Under the pieces are notes generated by a model. It saw only the letters and a program-made list of their open reading frames with translations, searched no databases and had not been told where the DNA came from. Shown here piece by piece: positions 1 through 12,800 of a stretch of 64,000 bases of DNA; position 1 is the first letter of the stretch, and every line of letters starts with the position of its first letter. Source of the stretch: Mya arenaria (lineage: Eukaryota; Mollusca; Bivalvia; Myida; Myidae); the NCBI RefSeq assembly GCF_026914265.1, contig NC_069125.1, positions 69,394,046-69,458,045 on the forward strand, written 5' to 3'. The translations under genes were made by a program, and so were the position numbers.

Positions 1-45
1 CATTTAGTATATGTATTTCAAATAAAGCATCTTTAAATTACAATT
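1..45 (+). other. 3' end (last UTR exon, poly(A) signal) of an upstream family member, copy A
   Basis: The first bases match the last 3'UTR exon of copies B (about 17870-17915) and E (about 44515-44560). An AATAAA signal lies at 21-26, followed by the same AT-rich tail as in copy B. The gene body lies left of the window. The similarity continues into the flank (next entry), so this is the end of another + strand copy and not a chance match. No coding sequence of copy A is visible. Confidence 0.75.
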
Positions 46-1550
46 GGTGTATACATTTATTTTACCCAAATGGTTCCTAATGATTCATTATCTTATTTTT
101 GAGGGAGTCATTCATATGCTTATTATTTATTATATCCTGGAATTCAAAAAAGCTTTCAAGTGATCAAAATTGATCAAATTTGCCGCACTTACTCTCAATT
201 TCAATCTGAACTCATTTTATCACAAAACATCAAAACATCTCTATCGTATAAGTTTAAAAAATAAATAAAATGGCCTTGTGTCATAGAACATGTTGATTGA
301 AACGTTGGCAAGATTTACGCGAAAAAATATTCCACAGAAAAAAATGAAACTCAGTAAAAATTTTGTTTTTTGTTTTATCAATTGCTGAAGTATATTTTGT
401 AAACAATAAAGGAAGTTCTCATCGCCCACTAACCAATCGTATGATGAGTTTCTCCTACTTTTTTTAAACTTTTCTGCGGATGAAACAGTATATTATAACT
501 AACCCTACAGCCGACACGCAACACAAATAAACAATGTGTTAGTTTGTTCTATTTTGGAAGATAAACTGCGTAATTATCTTGATTCATTTAACTGCAATTA
601 AACTTTCCTTATTTTTAAAGAGTCAGGTAAAAGAAGGGAAGCATTAAGTCATTAGACTTTGAAGATATTGTATTTGATATGATCGTACTGTAGAGGTTCA
701 TTCATGGCGAAGCGTGACAATTGACCCGAGTGTCTCATAACTGTCCGACGCGTATGCATGTATTACTTTAAACCTTGCGGTCAAGGATAACCCGTGAAAG
801 TTCGAGCACTTATTTCCAACGGGGTCCTTTATTTTTTACAGAATGGACAGCACTCGAAAGAGACATTGGTGGGAAACAAGGAAGTCCGGATGCGATACCC
901 AAACTTTTTTTCGAAGAGACCCCTTGATTCTTTTACGTACTCTGTGTAAGCACCGATATACGGGGTACAACTTTCCAGGGTGAAACCAGTACTGAGTACA
1001 ACACTTTTCCAAGCACTACCCTTTAAATGCCGAGCGACAGGCAAGGGAGCTACTTGTACCAACTTTTAACATCTTTAAGTATGACGCGACCAGGGATCGT
1101 ACCCACGACTTTTTAGCTCCGTAGGCGGATGCCTTTACCACATGGCCACGGACACGTAGAGGAGTGACGTTATGAGCACGCGGACCAGTTATCACGAAAC
1201 GGCGCGCCTCCGCAATGTAATAACCTTTAAAGAATACGTTCTTTTTAAAAAACAATATCTGTACAAGATTAAGCTGACGCCTTCGCTCAACGAGACCGAT
1301 GCTCTCTTTACTTTTAAGGATTACCCTGGTACTATATAAACTTACCTCAACCCCAGCTGCTTTGCTATCACTGTCCGATGACGAAGATGGGTAAACCTTA
1401 TATCGAAATAAATGTTGTGGGTAACTCAGGTCGGAAACAGCAAACAACATTTTGTTCACATTTGTTTCATGAATAATTTGTAAAAATCTACACTTTTTCC
1501 GTATTAATGAAAAGTCCACAAGTTTTATCCGAAATTGTTGTTTACGAATC
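46..1550 (+). repeat. 3'-flank duplicon, copy 1 (after copy A), with an insertion at about 740-1319
   Basis: Bases 46-739 and 1320-1550 align by eye, with scattered small gaps, to 17916-19430 downstream of copy B and in part to 44560-46150 downstream of copy E. Shared landmarks include CCCAAATGGTT, TGTTGATTGAAA, TTTAAAGAGTCAGGTA and TTACCCTGG.ACTATATAA. The block at about 740-1319 is absent from the copy-B flank and is therefore a later insertion. The segment looks like non-coding gene flank that was copied along with the genes. Confidence 0.65.
740..1319 (-). mobile_element. Inserted repeat with a tRNA-like head (possible SINE)
   Basis: This block is missing from the paralogous flank at about 19215, so it is an insertion. 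On the minus strand around 1165-1085 there is a tRNA-like segment with an A-box-like GTGGCCATGTGG and a B-box-like GGGTACGATCCC about 40 nt apart. The acceptor and T-stem pairing is imperfect, so it is not a credible functional tRNA. A tRNA-derived SINE with a body toward 780 fits best. Clear target-site duplications were not found. Open frames here look accidental. Confidence 0.45.
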
Positions 1551-2854
1551 ATTGATACCTTTTCTCCTTTATTTCTTGCATTTCACTATTTGAATTTATC
1601 AAAACGAACTCATAGCAAGCAAAATATTGTTTTGATGTAAAATTAGCAAAAACCTCGTATTTGTGATATTGACATATACGTACAGTGTACAAACTTTGAT
1701 AAAATACCCATTTATAACCGAAAAATGATTCTGTATTATCCTAAAGCTTGATGAACGTGCTTTTTATTGAAAAATATTGACTACATATTCTAAAACGACG
1801 TCCGACACATACTATGTGAGTATGTAATATATCACATACTTACCCTTGTTTTCTGTGTAATATACCCATTACGAATATTTTTATCTTACACATGTGCAAG
1901 ATAACCTATCAGACATTTCTATTGGCTAGACTAATCACACGCGACCTAGATATCCCTCCGCATTGTGTGTAAACAAAATGGTTTAAACGCCAACAAATAC
2001 TTACCTCAACAATGAAGCTGTAGGACTTCCGGGAGACAAATGGCTAACGAATCATAGTGTCAGAAAGCATCTTGTTCAAAAACTTTCTGATAACAATGTT
2101 CCGCCAACCAGATAATGCAGCCCATTAGTCACAGAAATATCCAGTCAGTCAACAAATACAGCCACATTAGTGACAAACAACACGAGAACATTTCAAACAT
2201 TTCCATCTCGACCAACACAAGCAATATGCAATCAATGCCATTTGCTTGCCAGTTTAATCAGCTGTCAGTTACAGAAAACACAAATACGAATTCCGCAGCA
2301 CATACATCTCCTTACATATCCCATGGCGGCTAGAACATTATGTTCTCCGGAAACATTCTTGGTGTAACTTGGTGCAACATCAACATCCATGCAGTACAGA
2401 GTAAGGCTTCGCCGTAATCATCTGCATATTGTGAAACTCCATGTACACTAAGAAAACGCCTCAAAATCATCGTAGAAAGTTACAGCAAATTACTTTTAAA
2501 TCCGTGCACACAGTAAAACTTGACAGACTGATGTAGGTCACATAAACCGCGTAAATGCATGAACTCTGAGTGTGACGTCATCAAATTGTGTACTTATTGT
2601 GTTTTTTTTGTTAAAATCGTTCGTTATTCATATTGTTGGATATTTTACAACACATTTTATATTCATGATTTGTTAAGCGCTTTATCAGAATAAAAACTTG
2701 ATAACTGCTAGCTATTTTTGTCATTTTAATTTGGAACTATTTATATGGCGCATCGTTGACATTCTACTCTGAGTACTTCGGCTGTCAAACAATCGGTTCA
2801 GAAAGTGGAAATAAATTGATAATAAAAACATCGTTTTAAGCATGTGATAAAAAA
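1551..2854. other. Intergenic, nothing recognised
   Basis: AT-rich sequence. A 72-codon open frame at 2115-2333 (+) has Ser/Asn/Thr-rich low-complexity content, no recognisable domain and no splice context. It is not called as a gene. Confidence 0.5.
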
Positions 2855-3002
2855 GATCTGACACTCGTTGTCATTTAATACAAGAATTTTATTAAACTCG
2901 ACCATGGAAGTTGTTAGTAAGCTCGCCAGAGGCTCGCTTACTAACAAATTTCATGAACTCGTTTAATAAAATCTTGTATTGAATGACAACTCGTGTCAGA
3001 TC
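2855..3002. mobile_element. Near-perfect palindrome of about 148 bp (MITE-like)
   Basis: The left arm begins GATCTGACAC and runs to about 2922. The right arm from about 2936 to 3002 is its reverse complement with only a few mismatches. The spacer is about 14 bp, around TCGCCAGAGGCTCG. Arms of about 66 bp on such a short loop are typical of foldback MITEs. No coding capacity. Target duplication not resolved. Confidence 0.6.
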
Positions 3003-3669
3003 CTATATATATATGCAATAATATTTTGTTGAGGTCGTATTGATATACTTCAAACATATAAGATATCAATTATATTTATAAATGCTCTTAGAACTCCTTT
3101 AAAGTATACCTTTGAATAAAAGTAATAGCATGCCAGTTCATAAAATTATATCCGTTTTTTCAGTATATATTCCTAACTTTAGTTTTTATTTTAATTTATA
3201 TAAATGTTTTGTATTTCGTTTGAGAAAGTTCAGTTTTAACATTTTATAAAATAAAACAAAGCATGAAATGTAACGATTCTACGATATAACCTACTGTAAC
3301 TGATCATCAGTTTGATTTTATATTATTGTATTGCAATCTGTAATAATTATGTATTTTAAATCATGATCAATCTTGATTATTTTTAAAATGTAAAACTGTT
3401 TATTAATATTTATATATGCTTTACTAGTATTTGATTGGTCTTGTATGTTTTTTGCAGTTAGTATTTAATAAATTGTTTTGGCCATTGCTCATATCGACCT
3501 CAATAAAACAAATAATTTGTATATATAATTTCGATGAATAAATGATTTTTTTATAGCACCTCGATATAATTTTGCAAATATGCATGCAATCATGTTATAC
3601 TTCATGCGCTTTATGATAAGGCAATACTATTCTTATTATATAATAACAGTGAAAGTGAAGCATAGTTAT
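3003..3669. other. AT-rich intergenic, nothing recognised
   Basis: Very AT-rich with stop codons in all frames. No repeat or gene signal was identified before the LINE that starts near 3670. Confidence 0.5.
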
Positions 3670-5362
3670 TAAGTGTTATAGGAAAACTGTTCACCAAAAT
3701 TATTAATACTCGCTTAACAAGATGGGCTGAGAATTATTATGTGTACGTCGAAGCTCAAGCAGGTTTTAGAGCAAAGATGGGCACTGTTGACAATGTTTTT
3801 GTTCTAAACGCATTAATTAATCATTGTTTAAATAATAATGACAAGCTATATTGTTTATTTGTCGATTATTCCAAGGCATTCGATTATATTGTTAGGCCAA
3901 ATATTTGGCAAAAGATATATAGACTAGGTATAAGAGGTAAATTATTTAATATTATAAAGTCAATGTATAATACTGTTAGCTCACGTGTTAAATTACTAGG
4001 TAAACAGGTGATGCCTTTGAATGTTTACTCGGTGTCAGGCAAGGTGAAAGTTTGAGTCCATTTTTATTTGTAATGTATCTAAACAATTTAGAGGAAGAGC
4101 TTATGACAAAAGGTGCAAATGGCATTGATGTAAATACACTAAAAATATTCCTGTTGATGTACGCAGACGATATTGTTATTTTTGCAACTACACCAGCAGA
4201 TATGCAATCAAATTTAGATATTCTGGAGCAATACTGTAAACGCTGGAAATTAATTGTTAATAGAGATCAAACAAAGATAGTTGTGTTTAGAAAAGGCTGT
4301 AGACTGCCTAATGATTTGAACTTCCGTTATGAGGGTGGGAATATTGAGATTGTTAACAAATATTGTTATCTGGGTATTGTTTTCACGCCTGGTGGTTCGT
4401 TTCAAAATACATGCAAGACATAAGCTGGCCAAGCGCTAAAAGCTATTTTCAAGTTGAAGAGATACTTATTTCATTTCACTTATATTTCCGTAGAACATAT
4501 CTTAGATCTTTTTGATAAGCTGGTTAAGCCTATCTTATTTTATGGATGTGAGGTTTGGGGATTTACAGATGCATTGTGTGTAGAACGCATACACACTTTA
4601 TTTTGCAAAACAATACTGAAAGTTAAGACATCAACGCAAAACGATTTTGTATATAACGAGCTGGGACGCTTAGTCTTTAATCATCTACGTTATGTATCTA
4701 TTCTTAAATACTGGTTTAAAGTGATAGAGTGCTCGGATAGAAAATTTATTAACAATGTGTATAAAATGATGTTAAGAGACATTGATATTAGACCAAGAAA
4801 AAAGAACTGGGCCGCTAGTGTTAGAGACATGCTGTGTAATTTTGGGTTCAATGAGGTATGGTTAACACAAGGTGTTGGTGATATAAATGTATTTATCAGC
4901 TTGTTTAAGCAAAGAGTCAAAGATAACTTTATTCAAAATCTTAATAGTCGGATAAATGATTCATCTAGAGCAACGTTTTATATCTATCTCGGTAATTTTG
5001 AATACCAAGCATACTTGAATATTGTTAATGTAGAAAAATATAGAATTGCTATGTCACGGTTAAGACTTAGTTCTCATCGTTTACTAATAGAAACTGGACG
5101 ATGGTCAAATGTACCAAGAGAAGATAGGATCTGTAATTTATGCCAAGTACTTGAAGATGAATACCATTTTTTGATGGAATGTAATCTTTATAATACTATT
5201 AGAGATAAATATATAAAACGATATTATAAACTTAGGCCTAGTATGTATAAGACTGTACAACTTTTGCAGTCCGAAAACGTTAATACTGTAAGAAACTTAT
5301 CAGCATACATATATCATGCTTTTGAATTAAGAAAATTAAGAATGAGTGTAAACACGACTTAG
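3670..5362 (+). mobile_element. Non-LTR retrotransposon (LINE), 5'-truncated, with reverse transcriptase (LINE 1)
   Basis: Translation shows typical LINE reverse-transcriptase blocks: VIGKLFTKIINTRLT (from about 3675), AQAGFRAKMGTVDN (3750), FVDYSKAFD (about 3858) and LMYADDIVIFA (about 4150, the YADD catalytic box). A C-terminal region ends with a CNLC...H...C zinc-knuckle-like motif (about 5128-5190). The endonuclease is missing, so the copy is 5'-truncated. The frame changes near 4045 and an in-frame TAA follows at 4421-4423, so it is inactive. Clade not determined. Confidence 0.85.
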
Positions 5363-6039
5363 TGTAAGGTTACATTGTATTTGAATAACGGTACTCTTTA
5401 TGGTAGACGTAGAGTGTATATATGAAATACAACAGATTAATAAATTATTCGGAATAAGTTGACACACATTAACCGGTATCGATGACAACCATACATATTT
5501 GTACGTACAAGCCTGATTTTGGTATTTTGTTATCTTTCTGTTAAAAACTTAGTCCAAACTAGCAAAACATTATTGAAGTTATTTGTAGATAATGAGTACA
5601 GTAGTAACGAGAATTGCTTATCAAAATTCATGGTATCATTGTAGTGTTGTGCATAAGTCATACGGTTGATAGATATGTATTTAAGTTATAACTCATAACC
5701 GATAAAGACAATTATATTAAATTATATGAATATAGTTGTTAAATCTGTGAATATATAAATAGAGTCAATCAATCTGTTCCGCCATACATGTATATATAAG
5801 TCATTGTATTACATTGATTTGATCACGGGTCATGTTGGCCTATTTCAAATATGTATTGTGTGGTATATTTCTTTGAATAAAATTTCTTCTTTCATATTAT
5901 CTGGCTTGGCCATGTAGTTCCCAATACATTATTTAGAAAGACCCTTAACCATCCGTATTTATCTTAACAATCTTTGGTTGTTCGAGTTTACTTGGTTTTA
6001 ACACCAAGCTCAGACTTTAATGATTTTAAGCACGGATTG
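5363..6039. other. LINE 3' tail and AT-rich intergenic
   Basis: The first about 100 bp is probably the 3'UTR of the preceding LINE. The rest is AT-rich with no recognised feature. Confidence 0.4.
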
Positions 6040-6490
6040 ATTGCTATTAAACAATATCGAGGCAAATTTAATTATGAAACACATACAAACCAATGGAACT
6101 TTGTCAAACAGATTTTTTGGTGTTTTACTTTCTAGCACCTCTTCCTGGATCAAGTATATTCGACTTGCAGCGCATATATTTAATGCGGTCTTTCAAAGAT
6201 GACATTGACCACATATCTCTAGAAATTTTTTATACTGCATTCATAAGGCCCTGACTTGAATATTCTGAAATTACCTTTAAAAGCAGACAAGGATGACCCT
6301 AAAAAGTTCAACATGAAACTGCCAAAATTTGTGGTGCAACACTACTTGTGTCCATTAACAACCTTTATATCGAACTTGCTATTAAGTATCTTGATGATAA
6401 GAGACATAAACACGTGCTCATCGTAAATTTCATGTTTCACTCACTCCCTCCATCACACATGGGTCGTCTTTGATTCTGTCACGTGTTGCA
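6040..6490 (+). mobile_element. Worn LINE C-terminal fragment
   Basis: Scattered frames encode pieces typical of the region after the LINE reverse transcriptase: a YTAFIRP-like stretch near 6235, then VQHETAKICGAT and SINNLYIELAIKYL around 6310-6400. Several stops and shifts interrupt it. A related, shorter stretch occurs at about 19440-19610 as part of the duplicated flank. Confidence 0.5.
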
Positions 6491-7440
6491 AATATCAGTT
6501 AGGTTTCGCTTATAGCGCGTGTTTTCATCCTGACTGACTGTTGCAGAATGACAGCTTCATGAACATGACATGATCTCGTGTTTCTCTGATCACGGCGGTA
6601 ATCCCATCATTTAACTGTCAACCTATTTTGAAAAGTGTGTCGTCTGTCTGAGGTGTTTGAATTTGTGTGTGTTGTTTCTAAACACGATTTATATTTGATT
6701 GTTCGACTACTGGGCTTGTCACTATAGTTTCATTGTATGACTGGCTGCTAAAAATGACAGCTTGGCAGTGTCGAAGCATTGACGTGACAGCATAATGTCA
6801 TGGTAGGTTGACATACTCTTGAACAAATTTCGTTCTTATCTGGGCGATTTGTGGCGTTAATTGCAAATGCTAAGTACAGCCTACACTGTATCACGGAACA
6901 TAAATTTAACTTTTTGTTTTATGTTCGACCAAATTTAATTAACATTTAATTGTAACAACATTAAATATACATACATTTTAAAGATTTTGGAACACCAGCG
7001 CTTACCAGTTGTGCGGCTTGTTCATGCTGTTGAATACGCAACAGTCTTCATTTGGTTTATTTTCTGCGGGAATCGTAATACCATAAATACCATACACACT
7101 GTCCACGTACATTTGTATGGTTAAAATACGGCAAGCAGGGTAAATAAATCCATAAGGACAATGGAAATGAAGTGATAAATATGTGTTAAGTATCAAGTGA
7201 GTGTTGATACCGCTGAAGTAGTTAAGGTGTAGAAACGAATCCCTTCTCTTTTTTCAATTTAATTCAGTTGTTCATAAAACCTAAATGATCCAAAAGTTTT
7301 GTATATAATGATGTTTCATACGTTATTTGGAATGAATGATTTGATTATTAAAGGCTCTATTCCACACATCTACGTTAGAAATAAAATACATCACAAAACG
7401 AAACACAAACATGAAGAAATGATAAAAAGTTACAAATTTA
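6330..7440 (+). repeat. 5'-flank duplicon upstream of copy B's minisatellite (copy 1)
   Basis: Bases 6330-7085 align by eye with 19440-19985, and 7135-7440 align with about 22985-23300. Shared landmarks include GACTGCT/GGCTGCT followed by GCTTGGCAG, CTCTTGAACAAA.TTCG, TGAATGATTTGATTAT and CATGAAGAAATGATA.AAA. In the second copy the two halves are split by LINE 2. The segment precedes the minisatellite and gene in both places, so the whole upstream neighbourhood was duplicated. Confidence 0.6.
6655..6745 (+). repeat. Fragment of the dispersed GGCGGT/GTTCAGTGT repeat family
   Basis: Contains the 3' part of the family (TGTTCGACTACTGGGCTTGT, then a GTTTCATTG-like end) also seen near 50720-50770 and 62085-62105. 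The 5' core is missing. Confidence 0.4.
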
Positions 7441-7839
7441 CAAACTGTCTACATTGATAGGTATTTAATTTGATAAATTTGATTAATGCAATACAGGGCG
7501 CAAATGAAAATAGTTTACAATAAAAAGGCGCATACATGATTATATTGTCATGTGGACATATTGATTTCAACAATTTTATTTGGTGCAATATTTATGCGAA
7601 AATCGACAAGAAAAGCTCTGCAAAATAGTATGTGTGTTCCTATTTATAGAATTGATGGCAAAACCCTATTGACATGAATGGATGAGTCCCGCATTTTCCA
7701 CATATTTTAAACGTTCTTGTAAGAGATATCATGATGAGTTAAATACTGTTTCATGTAAATAAAGAAGCACAATGCACACTCTCAAAGTATATTGACATTT
7801 TTGGATGAAGCGTTTTCAATTTCATGAAGGGCTCTTTGC
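7441..7839. other. Intergenic, nothing recognised
   Basis: AT-rich sequence between the duplicated flank and the start of the minisatellite. No gene signal seen. Confidence 0.5.
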
Positions 7840-9849
7840 AACAATCCCAGGATAAAACCCTTAGATAGAAGGTAATAAGCCCAGGGTAAAACCCTAACAA
7901 ACTATTAACAAACACAAGGGGAAACCGTTAATATCATTGGAAAACACCCATGGTAAAGCCCTTACAAACTTAGTAAAATACCTTAAGAAATATGTTATAT
8001 AGATACTTTAAAGAGAGTAAAGGTTAAAACAATAATAAATATTGTAACCCAGAGTAAAATCCTAAGATAATAGGTAAAAAGCACAGAATAAACCCTTACA
8101 AAGTATGTAACAAGCGCAAGGCAAAACCGTTTATATCGATTGTAAATACCGATGGTAAAAGTCTTACGAACTATGTCAAACCCTAAGGAAATATGAAACA
8201 AAGATACGACCGAGAAACTATAAAGAAATACTCTACAGTAAAACATTTAGAAAATATTTAACACGCTCATGGTAAAACCGTTAGAAACTATGCAACAAAC
8301 TAAAGGTAAAAATATCTTAGAAACAATGTAACAATCGCATAGTAGAACCCTTAAAATCTATATAACAAGTACAGGGTAAACCCTTCAAAAACTACGCAAA
8401 ACGCCCGCGCAAACTATTAAACAACCTCAGGATAAAGCCCATAAAACATGTTACATGGCAAGGGTAATACCCTAAGACGCTATGTAACAAGCACAATGTA
8501 AAATCCTAAAGAAAATGTTACATGGCGAGGGTAACACCCTTAGACACTATGTAACAAACCCAATGTAAAATGCTTTTAACATTGTTAAATGGCAATGGTA
8601 ACAGCCTTAATAAGATGTAACAACGCTTATATAAAAGCCTAAAAACAATGGAACATGACAATGGTAACACCCTTAGACACTTTATAAGAATTTCAATATA
8701 AATGCCTTTAGCATTGTTACATGGCAATGGTAACACCCTAAGACGATATGTAACGAGCCCAATGTAAAATCCTTAAACTTTGTTACATGGCAAGGGTAAC
8801 AACCTTTGACACTGTGAAACAAGCCCACGGAAAGTCGCTTTAAACAATGTTACATGGAAAGGGTAACAACCTTATACACTATGTAGATAGTCCATTGTTA
8901 ATCCCTAATATATGTTACATGGCAATGGTAACACTCTTAGACACTAAGTGACAAGCACAACGTGAAATCCTTAAAACGATGTCACATGGCAATTGTATCA
9001 CCCTTAGACACTAAGTGACACGCACAATGTGAAATCCTTAAAGCAATGTCACATGGCAATTGTATCACCCTTAGACACTAAGTGATAAGCACAATGTGGT
9101 ATCCTTAAAGCATTGTTACATGACAATGGTAACACCCTTAGACTCTATGTATCAAGCCCAATGTAAAATCCTTTAAACATTGTCACATGACAAAAGTAAC
9201 AACCTTAGACACTATGTGACAAGCCCAATGTAAAATCCTTTAAACATTGTCACATGGCAAAAGTAACAACCTAAGACACTATGTGACAAGCCCAATGTAA
9301 AATCCTTTAAACATTGTCACATGACAAAAGTAACAACCTTAGACACTATGTATCAAGCCCAATGTAAAATCCTTTAAACATTGTCACATGGCAAAAGTAA
9401 CACCGTTAGACACTATGTATCAAGCCCAATGTAAAATCCTTTAAACATTGTCACATGGCAAAAGTAACACCCTTAGACACTATGTGACAAGCCCAATGTA
9501 AAATCCTTTAAACATTGTAACATGACAAAAGTAACAACCTTAGACACTATGTGACAAGCCCAATGTAAAATCCTTTAAACATTGTCACATGGCAAAAGTA
9601 ACACCCTTAGACACTATGTATCAAGCCCAATGTAAAATCCTTTAAACATTGTCACATGGCAAAAGTAACACCCTTAGACACTATGTATCAAGCCCAATGT
9701 AAAATCCTTTAATCATTGTCACATGGCAAAAGTAACACCCTTAGACACTATGTGACAAGCCCAATGTAAAATCCTTTAAACATTGTCACATGGCAAAAGC
9801 AACACCCTTAGACACGATGTGACAAGCCCAATGTAAAATCCGTAAACTT
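7840..9849 (+). repeat. Minisatellite array 1, left part: 34-bp monomers passing into 66-bp dimers
   Basis: From about 7840 to 8500 there are loosely conserved units of about 34 bp built as GAAACTATGTAACAAGC, a CCAGGGTAAA block and ACCCTTA. From about 8500 the repeat period becomes about 66 bp (two diverged monomers, CAAGCCCAATGTAAAATCC plus CATGGCAA.AGTAACACC). From about 9130 to 9830 the 66-bp units are almost identical to each other. Minus-strand open frames through this region are by-products of the repeat. Confidence 0.9.
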
Positions 9850-12800
9850 TATTACATGGCAAGGGTAGCAGCCTTTGACACTATGAAACAAGCCCACGGT
9901 AAATCGCTTAAAACAATGTTACATGGCAATAGTAATACCCTTGGAGACTATATAACAATCCCAATGTAAATCCCTTTAACAATGCTAAAGGCAAGGGTAG
10001 CAACTTTTGACACTATGAAACAAGTCCACGGTAAATCGCTTAAAACAATGTTACATGGCAATAGTAATACCCTTGGAGACTATATAACAATCCCAATGTA
10101 AATCCCTTTAACAATGCTAAAGGCAAGGGTAGCAACCTTTGACACTATGAAACAAGCCCACGGTAAATCGCTTAAAACAATGTTACATGGCAATAGTAAT
10201 ACCTTTGGAGACTATATAACAATCCCAATGTAAATCCCTTTAACAATGCTAAAGGCAAAGGGTAGCAACCTTTGACACTATGAAACAAGCCCACGGTAAA
10301 TCGCTTAAAACAATGTTACATGGCAATAGTAATACCTTTGGAGACTATATAACAATCCCAATGTAAATCCCTTTAACAATGCTAAAGGCAAGGGTAGCAA
10401 CCTTTGACACTATGAAACAAGTCCAGGGTAAATCGCTTAAAACAATGTTACATGGCAATAGTAATACCCTTGGAGACTATATAACAATCCCAATGTAAAT
10501 CCCTTTACCAATGCTAAAGGCAAGGGTAGCAACCTTTGACACTATGAAACAAGTCCAGGGTAAATCGCTTAAAACAATGTTACATGGCAATAGTAATAAC
10601 CTTTGGAGACTATATAACAATCCCAATGTAAATCCCTTTAACAATGCTAAAGGCAAGGGTAGCAACCTTTGACACTATGAAAAAAGTCCAGGGTAAATCG
10701 CTTAAAACAATGTTACATGGCAATAGTAATACCCTTGGAGGCTATATAACAATCCCAATGTAAATCCCTTTAACAATGCTAAAGGCAAGGGTAGCAACCT
10801 TTGACACTATGAAACAAGTCCAGGGTAAATCGCTTAAAACAATGTTACATGGCAATAGTAATAACCTTTGGAGACTATATAACAATCCCAATGTAAATCC
10901 CTTTAACAATGCTAAAGGCAAGGGTAGCAACCTTTGACACTATGAAACAAGTCCAGGGTAAATCGCTTAAAACAATGTTACATGGCAATAGTAATAACCT
11001 TTGGAGACTATATAACAATCCCAATGTAAATCCCTTTAACAATGCTAAAGGCAAGGGTAGCAACCTTTGACACTATGAAACAAGTCCAGGGTAAATCGCT
11101 TAAAACAATGTTACATGGCAATAGTAATACCCTTGGAGACTATATAACAATCCCAATGTAAATCCCTTTAACAATGCTAAAGGCAAGGGTAGCAACCTTT
11201 GACACTATGAAACAAGCCCACGGTAAATCGCTTAAAACAATGTTACATGGCAATAGTAATACCTTTGGAGACTATATAACAATCCCAATGTAAATCCCTT
11301 TAACAATGCTAAAGGCAAGGGTAGCAACCTTTGACACTATGAAACAAGCCCACGGTAAATCGCTTAAAACAATGTTACATGGCAATAGTAATAACCTTTG
11401 GAGACTATATAACAATCCCAATGTAAATCCCTTTAACAATGCTAAAGGCAAGGGTAGCAACCTTTGACACTATGAAACAAGTCCAGGGTAAATCGCTTAA
11501 AACAATGTTACATGGCAATAGTAATACCCTTGGAGACTATATAACAATCCCAATGTAAATCCCTTTAACAATGCTAAAGGCAAGGGTAGCAACCTTTGAC
11601 ACTATGAAACAAGCCCACGGTAAATCGCTTAAAACAATGTTACATGGCAATAGTAATACCTTTGGAGACTATATAACAATCCCAATGTAAATCCCTTTAA
11701 CAATGCTAAAGGCAAGGGTAGCAACCTTTGACACTATGAAACAAGCCCACGGTAAATCGCTTAAAACAATGTTACATGGCAATAGTAATACCTTTGGAGA
11801 CTATATAACAATCCCAATGTAAATCCCTTTAACAATGCTAAAGGCAAGGGTAGCAACCTTTGACACTATGAAACAAGTCCAGGGTAAATCGCTTAAAACA
11901 ATGTTACATGGCAATAGTAATACCCTTGGAGACTATATAACAATCCCAATGTAAATCCCTTTACCAATGCTAAAGGCAAGGGTAGCAACCTTTGACACTA
12001 TGAAACAAGTCCAGGGTAAATCGCTTAAAACAATGTTACATGGCAATAGTAATAACCTTTGGAGACTATATAACAATCCCAATGTAAATCCCTTTAACAA
12101 TGCTAAAGGCAAGGGTAGCAACCTTTGACACTATGAAACAAGTCCACGGTAAATCGCTTAAAACAATGTTACATGGCAATAGTAATAACCTTTGGAGACT
12201 ATATAACAATCCCAATGTAAATCCCTTTAACAATGCTAAAGGCAAGGGTAGCAACCTTTGACACTATGAAACAAGTCCAGGGTAAATCGCTTAAAACAAT
12301 GTTACATGGCAATAGTAATAACCTTTGGAGACTATATAACAATCCCAATGTAAATCCCTTTAACAATGCTAAAGGCAAGGGTAGCAACCTTTGACACTAT
12401 GAAACAAGTCCAGGGTAAATCGCTTAAAACAATGTTACATGGCAATAGTAATACCCTTGGAGACTATATAACAATCCCAATGTAAATCCCTTTAACAATG
12501 CTAAAGGCAAGGGTAGCAACCTTTGACACTATGAAACAAGCCCACGGTAAATCGCTTAAAACAATGTTACATGGCAATAGTAATAACCTTGGAGACTATA
12601 TAACAATCCCAATGTAAATCCCTTTAACAATGCTAAAGGCAAGGGTAGCAACCTTTGACACTATGAAACAAGTCCAGGGTAAATCGCTTAAAACAATGTT
12701 ACATGGCAATAGTAATAACCTTTGGAGACTATATAACAATCCCAATGTAAATCCCTTTAACAATGCTAAAGGCAAGGGTAGCAACCTTTGACACTATGAA

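Noticed and set aside
1085-1165. Functional tRNA gene on the minus strand
   Set aside because: A- and B-box-like motifs exist, but the acceptor and T stems pair poorly and the segment is inside an inserted repeat, so a SINE head is more likely.
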